Origin: Bradyrhizobium sp. Tv2a-2
Lineage (GTDB): Bacteria; Pseudomonadota; Alphaproteobacteria; Rhizobiales; Xanthobacteraceae
Assembly: GCF_000472425.1 (NCBI RefSeq)
Contig: NZ_AXAI01000004.1
Coordinates: 62,001-126,000, forward strand
Direction: 5' to 3'
DNA length: 64,000 bases
Every line of letters starts with the position of its first letter. The first letter of the stretch is position 1. The translations under genes and the position numbers were made by a program. The notes below the pieces were generated by a model that ran no database searches, had not been told where the DNA came from, and saw nothing but the letters and a program-made list of their open reading frames with translations. Positions 27,578 to 36,947 of the stretch are shown here, in pieces.

Positions 27578-27961
27578 CTATTCCGGCCGTTCAGCGGCGC
27601 GCTGGCCAATCGGCGCAGCCGCCAGCTCATTGGTCATATCGGTTCTGGACCACAATTCGTCATCGGTCGCAATGACTAGAGGAAGCGCCGATCGATTGGC
27701 AACGGGTGCTGCTTGCCCGCCACGCCCAAAATGAGCGGTGAGAGCGATTTCCACCGCAATGTGCCGATCGGCAAGCATTTGCAACAGCTCGCACGGTCGG
27801 TCTTCGTACATGACATCAACGCCATGACCGAACGTCTCGACCGCTGCTCGAATGTGGGAGCGTAAGCGTTCGGGCGTCACGAGTCCGTGCGTCAGCTCTC
27901 CCGCATGCAGAGCGACGTTTACGTTCGGCATCTTCGACTCGAGGTAGTTCATCACTCGCAT
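27578..27961 (-). pseudogene. Remnant of an adenosine deaminase-family gene
   Basis: The 127-codon frame keeps recognisable deaminase segments: VALHAGELTHGLVTPERLRSH (metal-site HAGE), FGHGVDVMYED (from a GHGVD motif) and LPLVIATDDELWSRTDMTNE (from the STDD metal-site motif). Between them residues are missing or replaced: the usual RIGHG is FGHG, and the expected SN after EIALT and the HP segment are replaced by a shifted stretch. The N-terminal ~60% of a normal enzyme and the C-terminal tail are absent, although the frame stays sense-like up to about 28000. This is a decayed, non-functional copy of a secreted-type adenosine deaminase gene and marks the left part of the accessory insert after aat. 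Confidence 0.7.
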
Positions 27962-28328
27962 AGATTGAGAGTTGGGCTTAGTTCGATAAATCGATCATGT
28001 TGATTTCGTCTGTAACGTCATTCGCCATAAGCGACATACTTGCGTAGCCACCGAGCGTCTATCTTAGGTGGCATTCTCAGCAGTCGATCGCGCGAACGCG
28101 CTAAGCCAGAAGCGTCTGAAAGTTGTCAATGAATCTAAATCGCAGGCGAGCAAAGCGGACTTCTTCCCACAGATCCGTCGAGGATCAAATCGGCGTCCTT
28201 GGGCAAATCAATGAACTCTCGCATTCGGCCGGGACGCGAAGGGTGCTCGATCCTTTTGATCGGCAGGCGGTGCAGGACTCAGGTTTTTCGACGTTGCCAT
28301 TTCGCAAGGCTGATCGGAAGTGCGGCGG

Positions 28329-30710
28329 ATGAGTATCAAGAGCTTCCATGAGATCTTTGCGCATGAGGTCAACGCAATCAATAAGCGCCGCAGGCTGCAG
28401 CAGCGAGGCCCCGTCCTACTGGAAGAAGAGGAGCGCCAGCGGGATGGAACGCCGGTATTGCGTCCGACACCCGAGTCAAAGTTGATCGGCCTTGCGCTCT
28501 CCGGTGGTGGAATGCGATCAGCGGCGTTCTGCCTTGGAGCCATGCAAGCGCTCGATTCTCGCGGCTTAATGAACAAATTTGACTATCTCTCGAGCGTATC
28601 CGGCGGAGGCTATGTCGGACTATCGATGACGGCCGCCATGAGCGAAAGCGCCACTGAGAGATTTCCGTTTGCGAGCAAATTATGCGAGGGCGAGCAAGCT
28701 GGCGTTCAACACATCCGCGATCACGCGAACTTTCTTTTTCCGAAGGGCGTTCTCAACATCTTCGCAAACGTTGCCGTCTATCTGCGTGGCCTATTCGCAA
28801 ATGCCGTGCTCGTGATGCCTTGGCTCCTGCTGGAAGCGGCAGTTACGGTCGCGCTTTATCCAGATCAGGCCGCCCTGCCGGCGATCGGCGTTCGCGGCGT
28901 AGCCATTAGCGATTTCACGTTCATGCTTGGCGGTGTTTTGATTGTCGGCGTCCTTCTGGCCCTTTGGGCGTTGTGGCGATCGATGCCCTTGGGACGTCAT
29001 GCTTCCGATGTCGGCGTCGGAGCCCGCTTCTTTGGAGTCCTGCTGGTCATCCTGCTTGCGACCGCAATCGTCGAGGTCCAGCCATTGCTGTTGGCCGGCT
29101 TCTTTCTGATTGGGCACGACGCCGGTGGCCTCTTCGCCGCCGTGGCAAAGTGGCTAAGTACCGTTGCGGGGTTGCTCGCCAGCTTCGGGACTCTCGTTGG
29201 ATTTTCGAGCAGCACTCTTGCCAACGCTCTAAGGCGTGCGGAAGAACAGCTCGGTTCCTCGCGGACGCTCCTCGCCGGGATCGCGATCAAACTTGCAATG
29301 TATATGGCAGGCGCTGCCGTGCCGTTGGCGTTGTGGCTGATCTACTTCTATCTCGCCTATTGGGGAATCGAGGCTGGCGATCCGAACCATCAGCAGACCT
29401 GGCTGAAAGCGCTCTCCCAGGCAACTCCGTACCTCGGCGGAAACGTTGCGACCTTCTATGTTGGAGCTAGTGTTCTTCTTTTGGCCATCGGTGCATGTTT
29501 CCGCGCAAACGCAAATTCCCTCCATCGGATTTACCGGGATCGCCTGAGCAAGGCGTTCTTATTTGATCCCAATCGGCGGCTGACGGAGGGCATCTGGAGG
29601 TGCCCGGCCGAGATGAGCGGCGCCGAAACTGATGCCGCTTTGCGCAACTCTGATCTGCTTCCGTTGAAGGACAAGCGCATCAGTAGTTTGACCACAGCGC
29701 ATGCGCCGTATCATCTGATCAACACAGCCCTGAATATCGGCGCGTCTAAATATGCCAATCGGCGTGGTCGGAATGCTGATTTCTTCATCTTCAGTCCGTT
29801 ATTCACGGGAAGTGAAGCCACCGGCTATGTTGAAACGCTACTAATGGAGAAGGAGCAGCGCGGAATTACGGTCGCAACAGCCATGGCGGTGTCGGGGGCG
29901 GCGACCTCGGCAAATATGGGATCGGACACGATCAAGCCTGCGGTGCCGGCACTGTCCATTCTCAATGTTCGCTTGGGTTATTGGCTCATCAATCCCCGCA
30001 AGGTCGCCGGTGTGCTGAAAAAATCGCTGATCGCGCGGTCGTTCGATCGCCTGTATTTTTTCAAGGAACTCTTCGGCTTATTGAGTGAGGAGAGTGAGAC
30101 CGTATACCTCACTGATGGAGGACACATCGAAAACCTCGGCCTCTATGAGCTGTTGCGCCGACGCTGCAAGTTGATCGTTGCTATAGATGGTGACGAGGAT
30201 CCAGAGATGTCGTTTGGGGATCTGGTCACTCTTGAGCGTTATGCGCGCATTGATTTCGGCGTTCGAATTGATCTTCCATGGGCTGCCTTGCGCGATGAGA
30301 GCCGGCGAGCTTCGCAGGAGATTGTTAAAAGCAGCGGACTGTCGCCGGGCCAGGAATCACATGGACCCCACTGTGCCCTCGGCACCATCCATTATCCCGG
30401 GAAGGCCGGCGAGACACACGAGGATGATAGCACTGGCGTTCTGCTTTTTGTGAAGTCGTCATTCACCGGCGACGAGAACGACTACATCGTGGATTATAAG
30501 CGACGCCATCCCGAATTCCCTCACGAGACGACATTGGATCAGTTCTTCTCCGAGGAACAGTTCGAGGTCTATCGCGCGCTTGGATTCCACGCCGTCCATT
30601 CTGCGTTCAGCTGCGCCGATAAGGTTGCCATGAAACCGGATGCGGTGCCGTGGCAGGGTGACAAGACCGCCATCTCGCTCGAAAGAAAGATGCTCGACAT
30701 ATTCAGATGA
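28329..30710 (+). CDS. Patatin-like phospholipase with multi-pass membrane insert
   Basis: 793 residues from ATG 28329, preceded by GGAAG eight bases upstream (a GTG at 28320 is the alternative). The N-terminal patatin half has the oxyanion motif LALSGGGMRSAAF (GGG at 59-61) and nucleophile S91 (YLSSVSGGGYVG). The catalytic Asp of the DGG motif (TDGGHIENLG, D596) comes only after a long insert. The insert (about residues 140-400) contains at least five hydrophobic helices (VLVMPWLLLEAAVTVALY, FTFMLGGVLIVGVLLALWAL, FFGVLLVILLATAIVEV and others), so the lipase is membrane-integrated. Patatin enzymes cut acyl esters of phospholipids or other lipids. It leads the cluster with the di-heme cytochrome and GMC oxidoreductase. 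Confidence 0.85.
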   Translation: MSIKSFHEIFAHEVNAINKRRRLQQRGPVLLEEEERQRDGTPVLRPTPESKLIGLALSGGGMRSAAFCLGAMQALDSRGLMNKFDYLSSVSGGGYVGLSMTAAMSESATERFPFASKLCEGEQAGVQHIRDHANFLFPKGVLNIFANVAVYLRGLFANAVLVMPWLLLEAAVTVALYPDQAALPAIGVRGVAISDFTFMLGGVLIVGVLLALWALWRSMPLGRHASDVGVGARFFGVLLVILLATAIVEVQPLLLAGFFLIGHDAGGLFAAVAKWLSTVAGLLASFGTLVGFSSSTLANALRRAEEQLGSSRTLLAGIAIKLAMYMAGAAVPLALWLIYFYLAYWGIEAGDPNHQQTWLKALSQATPYLGGNVATFYVGASVLLLAIGACFRANANSLHRIYRDRLSKAFLFDPNRRLTEGIWRCPAEMSGAETDAALRNSDLLPLKDKRISSLTTAHAPYHLINTALNIGASKYANRRGRNADFFIFSPLFTGSEATGYVETLLMEKEQRGITVATAMAVSGAATSANMGSDTIKPAVPALSILNVRLGYWLINPRKVAGVLKKSLIARSFDRLYFFKELFGLLSEESETVYLTDGGHIENLGLYELLRRRCKLIVAIDGDEDPEMSFGDLVTLERYARIDFGVRIDLPWAALRDESRRASQEIVKSSGLSPGQESHGPHCALGTIHYPGKAGETHEDDSTGVLLFVKSSFTGDENDYIVDYKRRHPEFPHETTLDQFFSEEQFEVYRALGFHAVHSAFSCADKVAMKPDAVPWQGDKTAISLERKMLDIFR

Positions 30711-30790
30711 CGATGCTGCGCAAAATATCTTCTTGGCCGCAGCGGAAAAGCTGCCCGACCAATGCTCGAAATCACATCAGGAGGGGTTCA

Positions 30791-33238
30791 ATGTCAATAA
30801 GATCTGCCATATTAGCTGGTTCGGCGATGCTCTTGTGCTTTCCGTTGATGGCATTCGACAGTTCGCCACGATCCGGACAGGTGGTCGACGAAGCACGATT
30901 GGCCGGACGTAACGTCACGTCATTTCCCCCCGCGGACGAAGATTATTTTCATGACATGGATGGCGGCATCAAGCTCACTCCGGAGGAAGTCAAGGGCCGC
31001 AATATGTGGATTCTCTGGACTGGTGGCAACGACCGGCTTTGGAACGGCATAACAAAGAGCACGTTCGGTGCGCTCGACCTGCTGAAGATCGTCGCCTACG
31101 ATCCTAAACAGAAGATCGATCGCGGCAGACGATGGACCTATTTTGGGGTGATCAACGAGCCTTGCTTTGACGCACCAAGCGCACCCGATCCTCAGCGGTT
31201 TGGCCTGCTCCTCGATGCGCGGCGCGAGGATTGTCCGGCCGATCCGTTCACCAGTCCTGACAAATATCCTGGCGTAGCGATCGGAGCGCGTGGCAAGACG
31301 GTCCCAGTTGGCTCGTATTATGGTGAGCCGAGCGGCATCGTCGGCCTTCGGCTGTTTCCCAACCCCGATTTTGATGAGATTGCCGCAAAACGCTGGGACC
31401 CGATTCGCTACTTCAACGACCCGGCCTACTATAACGACAAGAACCTCGTCCGGCCCTATCGCGTCGGCATGTCGTGCGGATTTTGTCACGTCGGCCCGAG
31501 TCCAACCAAACCGCCCGCGGATCCGGTACATCCACAATGGTCAAACCTGAGTTCAACCGTCGGCGCTCAGTACATGTGGGTGGACAGAATTTTCGTTTAT
31601 GGCTCTCAGGCCTCCAACTTCATCGAGCAGTTGGTCCATACGTACCGGCCGGGAGCCATGGACACCTCATTGATTTCGACTGACAACATCAACAACCCTC
31701 GAACCATGAACGCAATCTACGCGCTCGGTCCTCGGCTTGACAACTCCTTGCGCCGGGGGCGCGAAACGTTGGCCGGACCGCAGCTGCTCAACAAACAGTT
31801 CAACGACTTCCTTCCTGACGGACCACTGACACGTTATTTCGTCAAGCCGGACGTTGTCTTTACGCCACGTGTGCTCAAAGACGGCTCCGACTCGGTCGGC
31901 GTGCTGGGAGCGCTGAACCGCGTCTACCTGAATATTGGTCTGTTCAGTGAAGAATGGTTGCTCCATTTCAATGCGGTGGTGGGCGGAAAGCCGATCAGCC
32001 CGATGTCGATCGCTGTTGCCGAACGAAATTCCGTTTACTGGCGCGTCACGGAGGCGACGACGCCGTCAATGGCACTGTTTCTGGCCAAGGCGTCGGCTTC
32101 TGTCGATCATCTGGCCGACGCACCGGGAGGCGCAAGATACCTATCGACGGATCGGGCCGTGCTCGATCGAGGCAAGCGAGTGTTTGCCGACACCTGTGCT
32201 CGATGTCATTCGAGCAAGCTGCCACCGATGGCAGAAGGGCTCGATCCGAGAGGGTGCAACAAGCCGGATTATCTTGCGTGCTGGAACAAATATTGGGCAT
32301 CGACGAAGACCGATGAGTTCAAGCAGCGGATGCGGGCGATCGTCAACGCTCCGGATTTTCTGGACGGAAACTACCTGTCAAGTGAGCTGCGTGTGCCGGT
32401 TACCTTGTTGCAGACCAACGCCTGCAGCCCGCTTGCGACCAACGCGCTTTCCGGAAATATTTGGGATAATTTCTCTTCGCAGTCCTACAAGGATCTCCCC
32501 TCAGTTGGGTCGATCACGATCCACGACCCGTTCACGGGAGCGCCGCAGAGCTACCAGATGCCCGCAGGCGGGCGCGGATACACAAGGCCGGCTTCACTCA
32601 TCAGCGCCTGGTCGACCGCGCCATTCCTGCTCAACAACAGTTTGGGCCCGTTCGAACAGGAGCCCTCAGTGGATGCGCGGATGAGGGTCTTCAATGCCTC
32701 GATCGAACAACTTCTCTGGCCAGAGCAGCGGGCGAAAGACCCTGTTCTGGGCAATAAGGTTCCCGGTCTCATCGATCGTACCACGACACGGAGCTACATC
32801 AGGATCCCTGTCGGCTTCCAGCCGGATCTTTTGCGCGTTCTCGACGCGCCGGTGCGCAAACTGCTGCCGAAAATCTTGGACCCGGACGGCACAATCGTGA
32901 TCGGCCCCATTCCTGCGGGTGTGCCGGTCAATCTGCTTGCCAATCTCCAGCCCTTGGCGGAAACGTCGGCCCCCCTGCGTCGAGCCGAGCACCTCGCGCA
33001 AGTGGTCGAGCTTCTGGTCAAATTGAAGCTCGATCTGATCGCCATGCCGAAATCGGCAAGCGACCAAGAGTTGCTCAAGATCTTTTCCAACCTCAAGGAG
33101 CCGCTGCTAAAGCTCAATAAGTGCCCGGATTTCGTGGTCAATCGAGGGCATTATTTCGGTACGGCCCTAACTCCCGATGAATCGCCTTTGAGCGACGATG
33201 ACAAGCGCGCGCTCATCGAATTCGTCAAGACGTTCTAG
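30791..33238 (+). CDS. Large exported di-heme cytochrome c-like protein
   Basis: 815 residues from ATG 30791, chosen for AGGAGGGG before it and the signal peptide after it (SAILAGSAMLLCFPLMAFDS); an alternative ATG at 30707 overlaps the patatin stop. Two covalent heme sites are visible: C229-GFCH (MSCGFCHVG) and C469-ARCH (DTCARCHSSKLPP). The rest (Trp- and Tyr-rich, VGSYYGEPSGIVGLRLFPNP, RPASLISAWSTAPFLLNNS) is an unassigned scaffold. It is much longer than ordinary mono- or di-heme cytochromes. I infer a periplasmic electron acceptor for the GMC oxidoreductase encoded 13 bases downstream, as in other cytochrome-coupled GMC dehydrogenases. Confidence 0.8.
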   Translation: MSIRSAILAGSAMLLCFPLMAFDSSPRSGQVVDEARLAGRNVTSFPPADEDYFHDMDGGIKLTPEEVKGRNMWILWTGGNDRLWNGITKSTFGALDLLKIVAYDPKQKIDRGRRWTYFGVINEPCFDAPSAPDPQRFGLLLDARREDCPADPFTSPDKYPGVAIGARGKTVPVGSYYGEPSGIVGLRLFPNPDFDEIAAKRWDPIRYFNDPAYYNDKNLVRPYRVGMSCGFCHVGPSPTKPPADPVHPQWSNLSSTVGAQYMWVDRIFVYGSQASNFIEQLVHTYRPGAMDTSLISTDNINNPRTMNAIYALGPRLDNSLRRGRETLAGPQLLNKQFNDFLPDGPLTRYFVKPDVVFTPRVLKDGSDSVGVLGALNRVYLNIGLFSEEWLLHFNAVVGGKPISPMSIAVAERNSVYWRVTEATTPSMALFLAKASASVDHLADAPGGARYLSTDRAVLDRGKRVFADTCARCHSSKLPPMAEGLDPRGCNKPDYLACWNKYWASTKTDEFKQRMRAIVNAPDFLDGNYLSSELRVPVTLLQTNACSPLATNALSGNIWDNFSSQSYKDLPSVGSITIHDPFTGAPQSYQMPAGGRGYTRPASLISAWSTAPFLLNNSLGPFEQEPSVDARMRVFNASIEQLLWPEQRAKDPVLGNKVPGLIDRTTTRSYIRIPVGFQPDLLRVLDAPVRKLLPKILDPDGTIVIGPIPAGVPVNLLANLQPLAETSAPLRRAEHLAQVVELLVKLKLDLIAMPKSASDQELLKIFSNLKEPLLKLNKCPDFVVNRGHYFGTALTPDESPLSDDDKRALIEFVKTF

Positions 33239-33251
33239 GTGATTTCGTCCG

Positions 33252-35111
33252 ATGACGATTCCGGGCGCGGTCGATTGCGATTACGTCGTTGTCGGCTCAG
33301 GGGCGGGCGGTGGAACGGTCGCTGCTCGTCTCGCAGAAGCCGGTTGGCACGTTATTTTGCTTGAAGCTGGCGGCGATTCCGACCTGATGGATACGCCGGG
33401 GCTTCCGGATGCATACGACGTGCCGGCTTTCCATCCGTTCGCCACGGAGCATCCGGCCATGCGCTGGGATTTCTTCGTCCGTCATTACGCCGACGACGCA
33501 CACCATCGCCGCGATCCGAAGAGTGACGAGCGTGGCATCCTCTACCCACGGGCCGGTACTCTCGGTGGCTGCACCGCCCATAATGCGATGATATTTGTCG
33601 TCCCGCATGACCAGGACTGGAACGCCATCGCCGAGCTCACCGGAGACGCTTCCTGGCGTGCCTCCAACATGCGGCGCTATCAGCGATTGGTGGAGAAGTG
33701 TCAGTACAGGCCTTTCTTACGGTTGATGGCTCGGATCGGTCTTAACATAATGGGCCGTGGATGGGCTGGGTGGCTCTCCACGGAGAGGGCCAGTACGAGA
33801 GAGGCATTTCGGGACGACCAGCTGGTTCGCCTGATCATATCTTCCGCCCGTTCGCTTTTCTGTGCCGCAAGGCAGCCGCTCCGGGTGTTGCGAATGCTCG
33901 TGCTTGGAGAGGGCGATCCCAATTCGCGCTTGCCCGGACGGAGGGATTTCGAAGGGCTCTCCTTTACCCCGCTTTCGACCAATCATCATCAGCGCTTTGG
34001 CACACGCGATCGACTCCGCGATGTCATCGCCCGTCATCGTGATCGGCTGGAATTGCGACTTTACTCTCTGGTGACGCGCGTGATTCTGGATGAGGACGGT
34101 CGTGCGACCGGCGTTGAATATCTCAAAGGTAAGCATCTCTATGGTGCCGATCCATCTGCGTCGACCACAGCCGGCACGGTCGATCGTGTCCGGGTACGAC
34201 GAGAAGTCATACTCGCAGGGGGCGCCTTCAATTCGCCGCAGCTCCTGATGTTATCGGGAATTGGGCCGGCTGAGCAACTCCACAACCACGGTATTCAAGT
34301 TCGCGTTGATCTTCCCGGTGTCGGGCGCAACCTGCAGGATCGCTACGAGATCAGCGTGGTCAACCGGCTGGCAAAGCCTTGGTCGGTGCTTAACGGCGCC
34401 AAATTCGAAGCAAGCGATCCGCTGTATCGCGAATGGGCCGAGCGGCGGACCGGAATGTACACCTCGGCCGGCGCTGCGGTTGCGGTAATACAGCGCTCGG
34501 ATCCGAAGAAGCCCATACCTGATCTATTTATGATGGCGCTGATCGCGAAGTTCTTCGGCTATTTTCCGGGCTACTCTCGCGAGATCGTCGATCACCACGA
34601 CTACCTGAGTTGGGTGGTGCTGAAGGCATATACTCGCAATCGAGCCGGAACGGTGACGCTTGTGTCCAGCGATCCTCGCTCCGTGCCCAAGATCGACTTC
34701 AATTATTTCGACGCCAGCGACGATGCCGACGGCGAGGACTTGCGAGCCGTCGTCGAAGGCATCCGTGTCGTTCGGCGTATGGTCGACGCGCTCAATGACC
34801 CGAAGCCCATCGTCGTCGAGGAACTGCCCGGCCGCTCGCTGCAGAGTGATGAGGAACTGGCTCAATTTGTCCGAGATAATGCGTGGGGACATCATGCCTG
34901 CGGTACTTGTGCGATCGGTCCACGCAGTCGCAACGGCGTCGTCGATTCCCGCTTCAAGGTTCACGGGACGCGCGGCCTCCGTGTCGTCGATGCCTCCATC
35001 TTTACGCGCATTCCCGGATTTTTCATCGCGAGCGCTGTGTACATCGCCGCCGAGAAGGCGGCGGACCTCGTTTTGGCCGATGCTAAAAGGGACGGAGAAC
35101 GTGAGAGATGA
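33252..35111 (+). CDS. GMC-family FAD-dependent alcohol/sterol-type oxidoreductase
   Basis: 619 residues. The FAD motif YVVVGSGAGGGTVAARLAEAG lies at ~11-30, and the GMC signatures YPRAGTLGGCTAHNAMI and VILAGGAFNSPQLLMLSGIG are both present. The active-site His pair region is WGHHACGTCAIG (H547/H548), and the C-terminus has LRVVDASIFTRIPGFFIASA. No secretion signal is visible, unlike its cytochrome partner, so it may be exported as a complex or face the cytoplasm. GMC enzymes oxidise primary or secondary alcohols, including fatty alcohols and sterols. Next to a patatin lipase, a lipid-derived alcohol is a reasonable guess. It overlaps the start of the downstream frameshifted gene by 11 bases. 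Confidence 0.88.
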   Translation: MTIPGAVDCDYVVVGSGAGGGTVAARLAEAGWHVILLEAGGDSDLMDTPGLPDAYDVPAFHPFATEHPAMRWDFFVRHYADDAHHRRDPKSDERGILYPRAGTLGGCTAHNAMIFVVPHDQDWNAIAELTGDASWRASNMRRYQRLVEKCQYRPFLRLMARIGLNIMGRGWAGWLSTERASTREAFRDDQLVRLIISSARSLFCAARQPLRVLRMLVLGEGDPNSRLPGRRDFEGLSFTPLSTNHHQRFGTRDRLRDVIARHRDRLELRLYSLVTRVILDEDGRATGVEYLKGKHLYGADPSASTTAGTVDRVRVRREVILAGGAFNSPQLLMLSGIGPAEQLHNHGIQVRVDLPGVGRNLQDRYEISVVNRLAKPWSVLNGAKFEASDPLYREWAERRTGMYTSAGAAVAVIQRSDPKKPIPDLFMMALIAKFFGYFPGYSREIVDHHDYLSWVVLKAYTRNRAGTVTLVSSDPRSVPKIDFNYFDASDDADGEDLRAVVEGIRVVRRMVDALNDPKPIVVEELPGRSLQSDEELAQFVRDNAWGHHACGTCAIGPRSRNGVVDSRFKVHGTRGLRVVDASIFTRIPGFFIASAVYIAAEKAADLVLADAKRDGERER

Positions 35112-35530
35112 CGTATCAAATCGAGCAATTGTTGAAGATGACCTCAACGAACTGTTTACGAGGAGTCCTCCAGGCGGCATACCCGACGGTGAGGGGCAAG
35201 GAACTGCGTTGATCGTCGAGGGGGACGCCTCTTACGCCTGAGATCGCCCGCCTCATCAGCTATTTCGCCTGGCAAGGCAAGATCTTCGATGCGAAAGCCG
35301 GTCTTCTGAAGAATATGATCTCGCCTTTCGGTATCGCCGCTATCGTCGCCAGGGTCTACAAGGCGGAAAGCTGGTTTGATGGCAAGGGATGCATTGTGCT
35401 CGACTATTCCGAAACATCAATCGTTGCGGGATGGATCCGAGACGAGATCAGGATGATCGAGTCTGCCATCTATCTGGGGCAGGTCTTCGGGGGAAGGAAT
35501 CGGCTGTTTCATTTCGCGCTGCACTTCTAG
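35101..35530 (+). pseudogene. Frameshifted small protein gene of the patatin/GMC cluster
   Basis: A frame from GTG 35101 reads DDLNELFTRSPPGGIPDGEG and stops at 35239-35241. Moving to the next frame near the G5 run at 35220-35224 continues naturally as LTPEIARLISYFAWQGKIFD, then GCIVLDYSETSIVAGWIRDE, and ends FHFALHF at 35530. Joined, it is a ~143-residue protein with no signal peptide or membrane segment. The overlap with the GMC stop and the sense character of both halves argue for a real gene broken by one base in a homopolymer, either by mutation or by a sequencing error. The function of such a protein is unknown to me; its position suggests an accessory of the lipid/alcohol module. Confidence 0.65.
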
Positions 35531-35681
35531 CCAGCGACGCTTTGATCCGCAGTGATGGTGTCACCTGGCCTGGGCGCGAGGCGATGATCGTAGCTCCGGC
35601 CAGCGACAATCGCTTCGGCGACGGTCCCCCGGTCGTCGCGGCGAGCACAAGATTGCCGCCTGCTCGGCAACGGAGCTCAAA

Positions 35682-36725
35682 CTACCTGAAAATCCCGAAC
35701 AGCCCGCCGCCTTGCGGCTGGGGCTGCGGCGGGGGTGGTGGTGGCGGCGGCAGCTGCTGGGTCTGCTGCTGCGGCAGGGGTGGCGGCCGTGGCGCGGCTG
35801 GCTGCTTGGCCACCGGCGGCTTCTTCTGCTGCGTGACCGGCGAAGGCTGAGGCTTCGGCTGGTCGGCGGCGGGCGCTGCGCTGACCACGGTGGTTTCGGG
35901 CCCCTTACAGTCGGTCAGCCAGATGTCGTAGACCGGATGCTCGATGGCGTGCAGGCCCGGACTTGAGGCGAACATCCAGCCCGAGAAGATCCGCTTCACT
36001 TCGCCCTGCAGCGTGATCTCGTCGACCTCGACAAAGGCATCGGTATTGGCGGCCTCGGTGGCCGGCCGCGTGTAGCAGGCATCGGTCTTCACCCGGAGCG
36101 CGCCGAACTGCACGGTCTCGCCGATGTCCTCGTCGAAATTGATGATGCGGCCGGTGATCTTGTCGAGGCCGGCGAAGCTCGCCTTCTTGTTGATGATTTT
36201 TTGGGCCGGCGGCTCGGTGACGACTTCGTCACCGGGCTGCAGCGAGGCCGGCGCCGGCGGCACGCCTCCCTTGGCCTGGGGCTGTCCGGGCGGCAGCGCC
36301 GGATTGGCGCCCGGTGGCACGTTGGCCTGCTGCGGCGGCTGGCTGCCGCCTTGCCTTGGCTGCGGCGGCGTCACCGCGATACCGGGCGGCACGTTCTGCG
36401 GCACCACGGTCGTGCCTGGCACCGGCGCCAAGGGCTCCGACTGCACCGGACCCGGCAGGGCATTGCCCTGTCGCTGGCCTGGATAGGGCCGGTTGGGCGC
36501 TGGCAGCACCCGGCCGCCTTGCGGCAGCTCGGGAACCTCTTCCTCGTCGTCGGGCTGGGCCTGCTGCTGTCCCCTGGGAATGCCGCCCGGCGGGCGCGGC
36601 GGGGGCGGATCGGAAAAGATGGTGCCGATCTGCGCCCGCGCCGGCGGCGCAAACGGGATCGCTGTGGCGGCAAAAAGGGCCGCAAAACCGGTCAGGGCAA
36701 TGGTTCGAATCATCTCGCGCGGCAT
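35682..36725 (-). CDS. Exported proline-rich DUF2155-domain protein
   Basis: 347 residues. Signal peptide (IALTGFAALFAATAIPFAPPARA), then ~130 residues rich in Pro, Gln and Gly, then a DUF2155 domain (about 165-270: KASFAGLDKITGRIINFDED, FGALRVKTDACYTRP, RIFSGWMFASSPGLHAIEHP, VYDIWLTDCKG), and a Pro/Gln-rich tail with poly-Pro runs. The conserved core fits the cofactor-like protein family found beside accC/aat and NDUFA12 in Rhizobiales; its role is not established, though the neighbourhood hints at an envelope or respiratory link. Start ATG 36725; ATG 36713 is also possible. Confidence 0.85.
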   Translation of the reverse strand: MPREMIRTIALTGFAALFAATAIPFAPPARAQIGTIFSDPPPPRPPGGIPRGQQQAQPDDEEEVPELPQGGRVLPAPNRPYPGQRQGNALPGPVQSEPLAPVPGTTVVPQNVPPGIAVTPPQPRQGGSQPPQQANVPPGANPALPPGQPQAKGGVPPAPASLQPGDEVVTEPPAQKIINKKASFAGLDKITGRIINFDEDIGETVQFGALRVKTDACYTRPATEAANTDAFVEVDEITLQGEVKRIFSGWMFASSPGLHAIEHPVYDIWLTDCKGPETTVVSAAPAADQPKPQPSPVTQQKKPPVAKQPAAPRPPPLPQQQTQQLPPPPPPPPQPQPQGGGLFGIFR

Positions 36726-36873
36726 GATTTAAGCGAATCAGGCTCCAGGGCATCTGGCTTAAGGTCATTGTACAGCGACACAGGACCAGCCGCCGCTCGC
36801 TAGTTGTCGGGTTAACACGCCGAATACGGCGGGGAAAGGGCCGCCGGCCACCCCGGGGCACTGGCCAGAGTCA

Positions 36874-36910
36874 GTTCCGGATGGAATAGTCGCATTGCCC
36901 CGGAATGACG
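36874..36910. repeat. Short palindromic (REP-like) repeat
   Basis: TTCCGG at 36875 and CCGGAA at 36900 form a dyad in the divergent spacer before the esterase gene. Read on the minus strand it begins GTCATTCCGGGG, like the repeat at 16230-16258. Confidence 0.45.
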
Positions 36911-36947
36911 ATAACCAACAACAAAGCCAACACAGGTTCGCCAGGAA

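Noticed and set aside
28123..28332. 69-codon plus-strand frame before the patatin gene
   Set aside because: It would start with TTG, has no ribosome site and overlaps the patatin start; no protein-like pattern.
34660..35100. Alternative frame inside the 3' part of the GMC gene
   Set aside because: It is only the upstream extension of the frame used by the small broken gene; before 35101 it overlaps the GMC active-site region and reads as Arg/Ser-rich noise.
36201..36803. 200-codon plus-strand frame opposite the DUF2155 gene
   Set aside because: It is an Arg/Gly-rich shadow of the proline-rich coding region of DUF2155.
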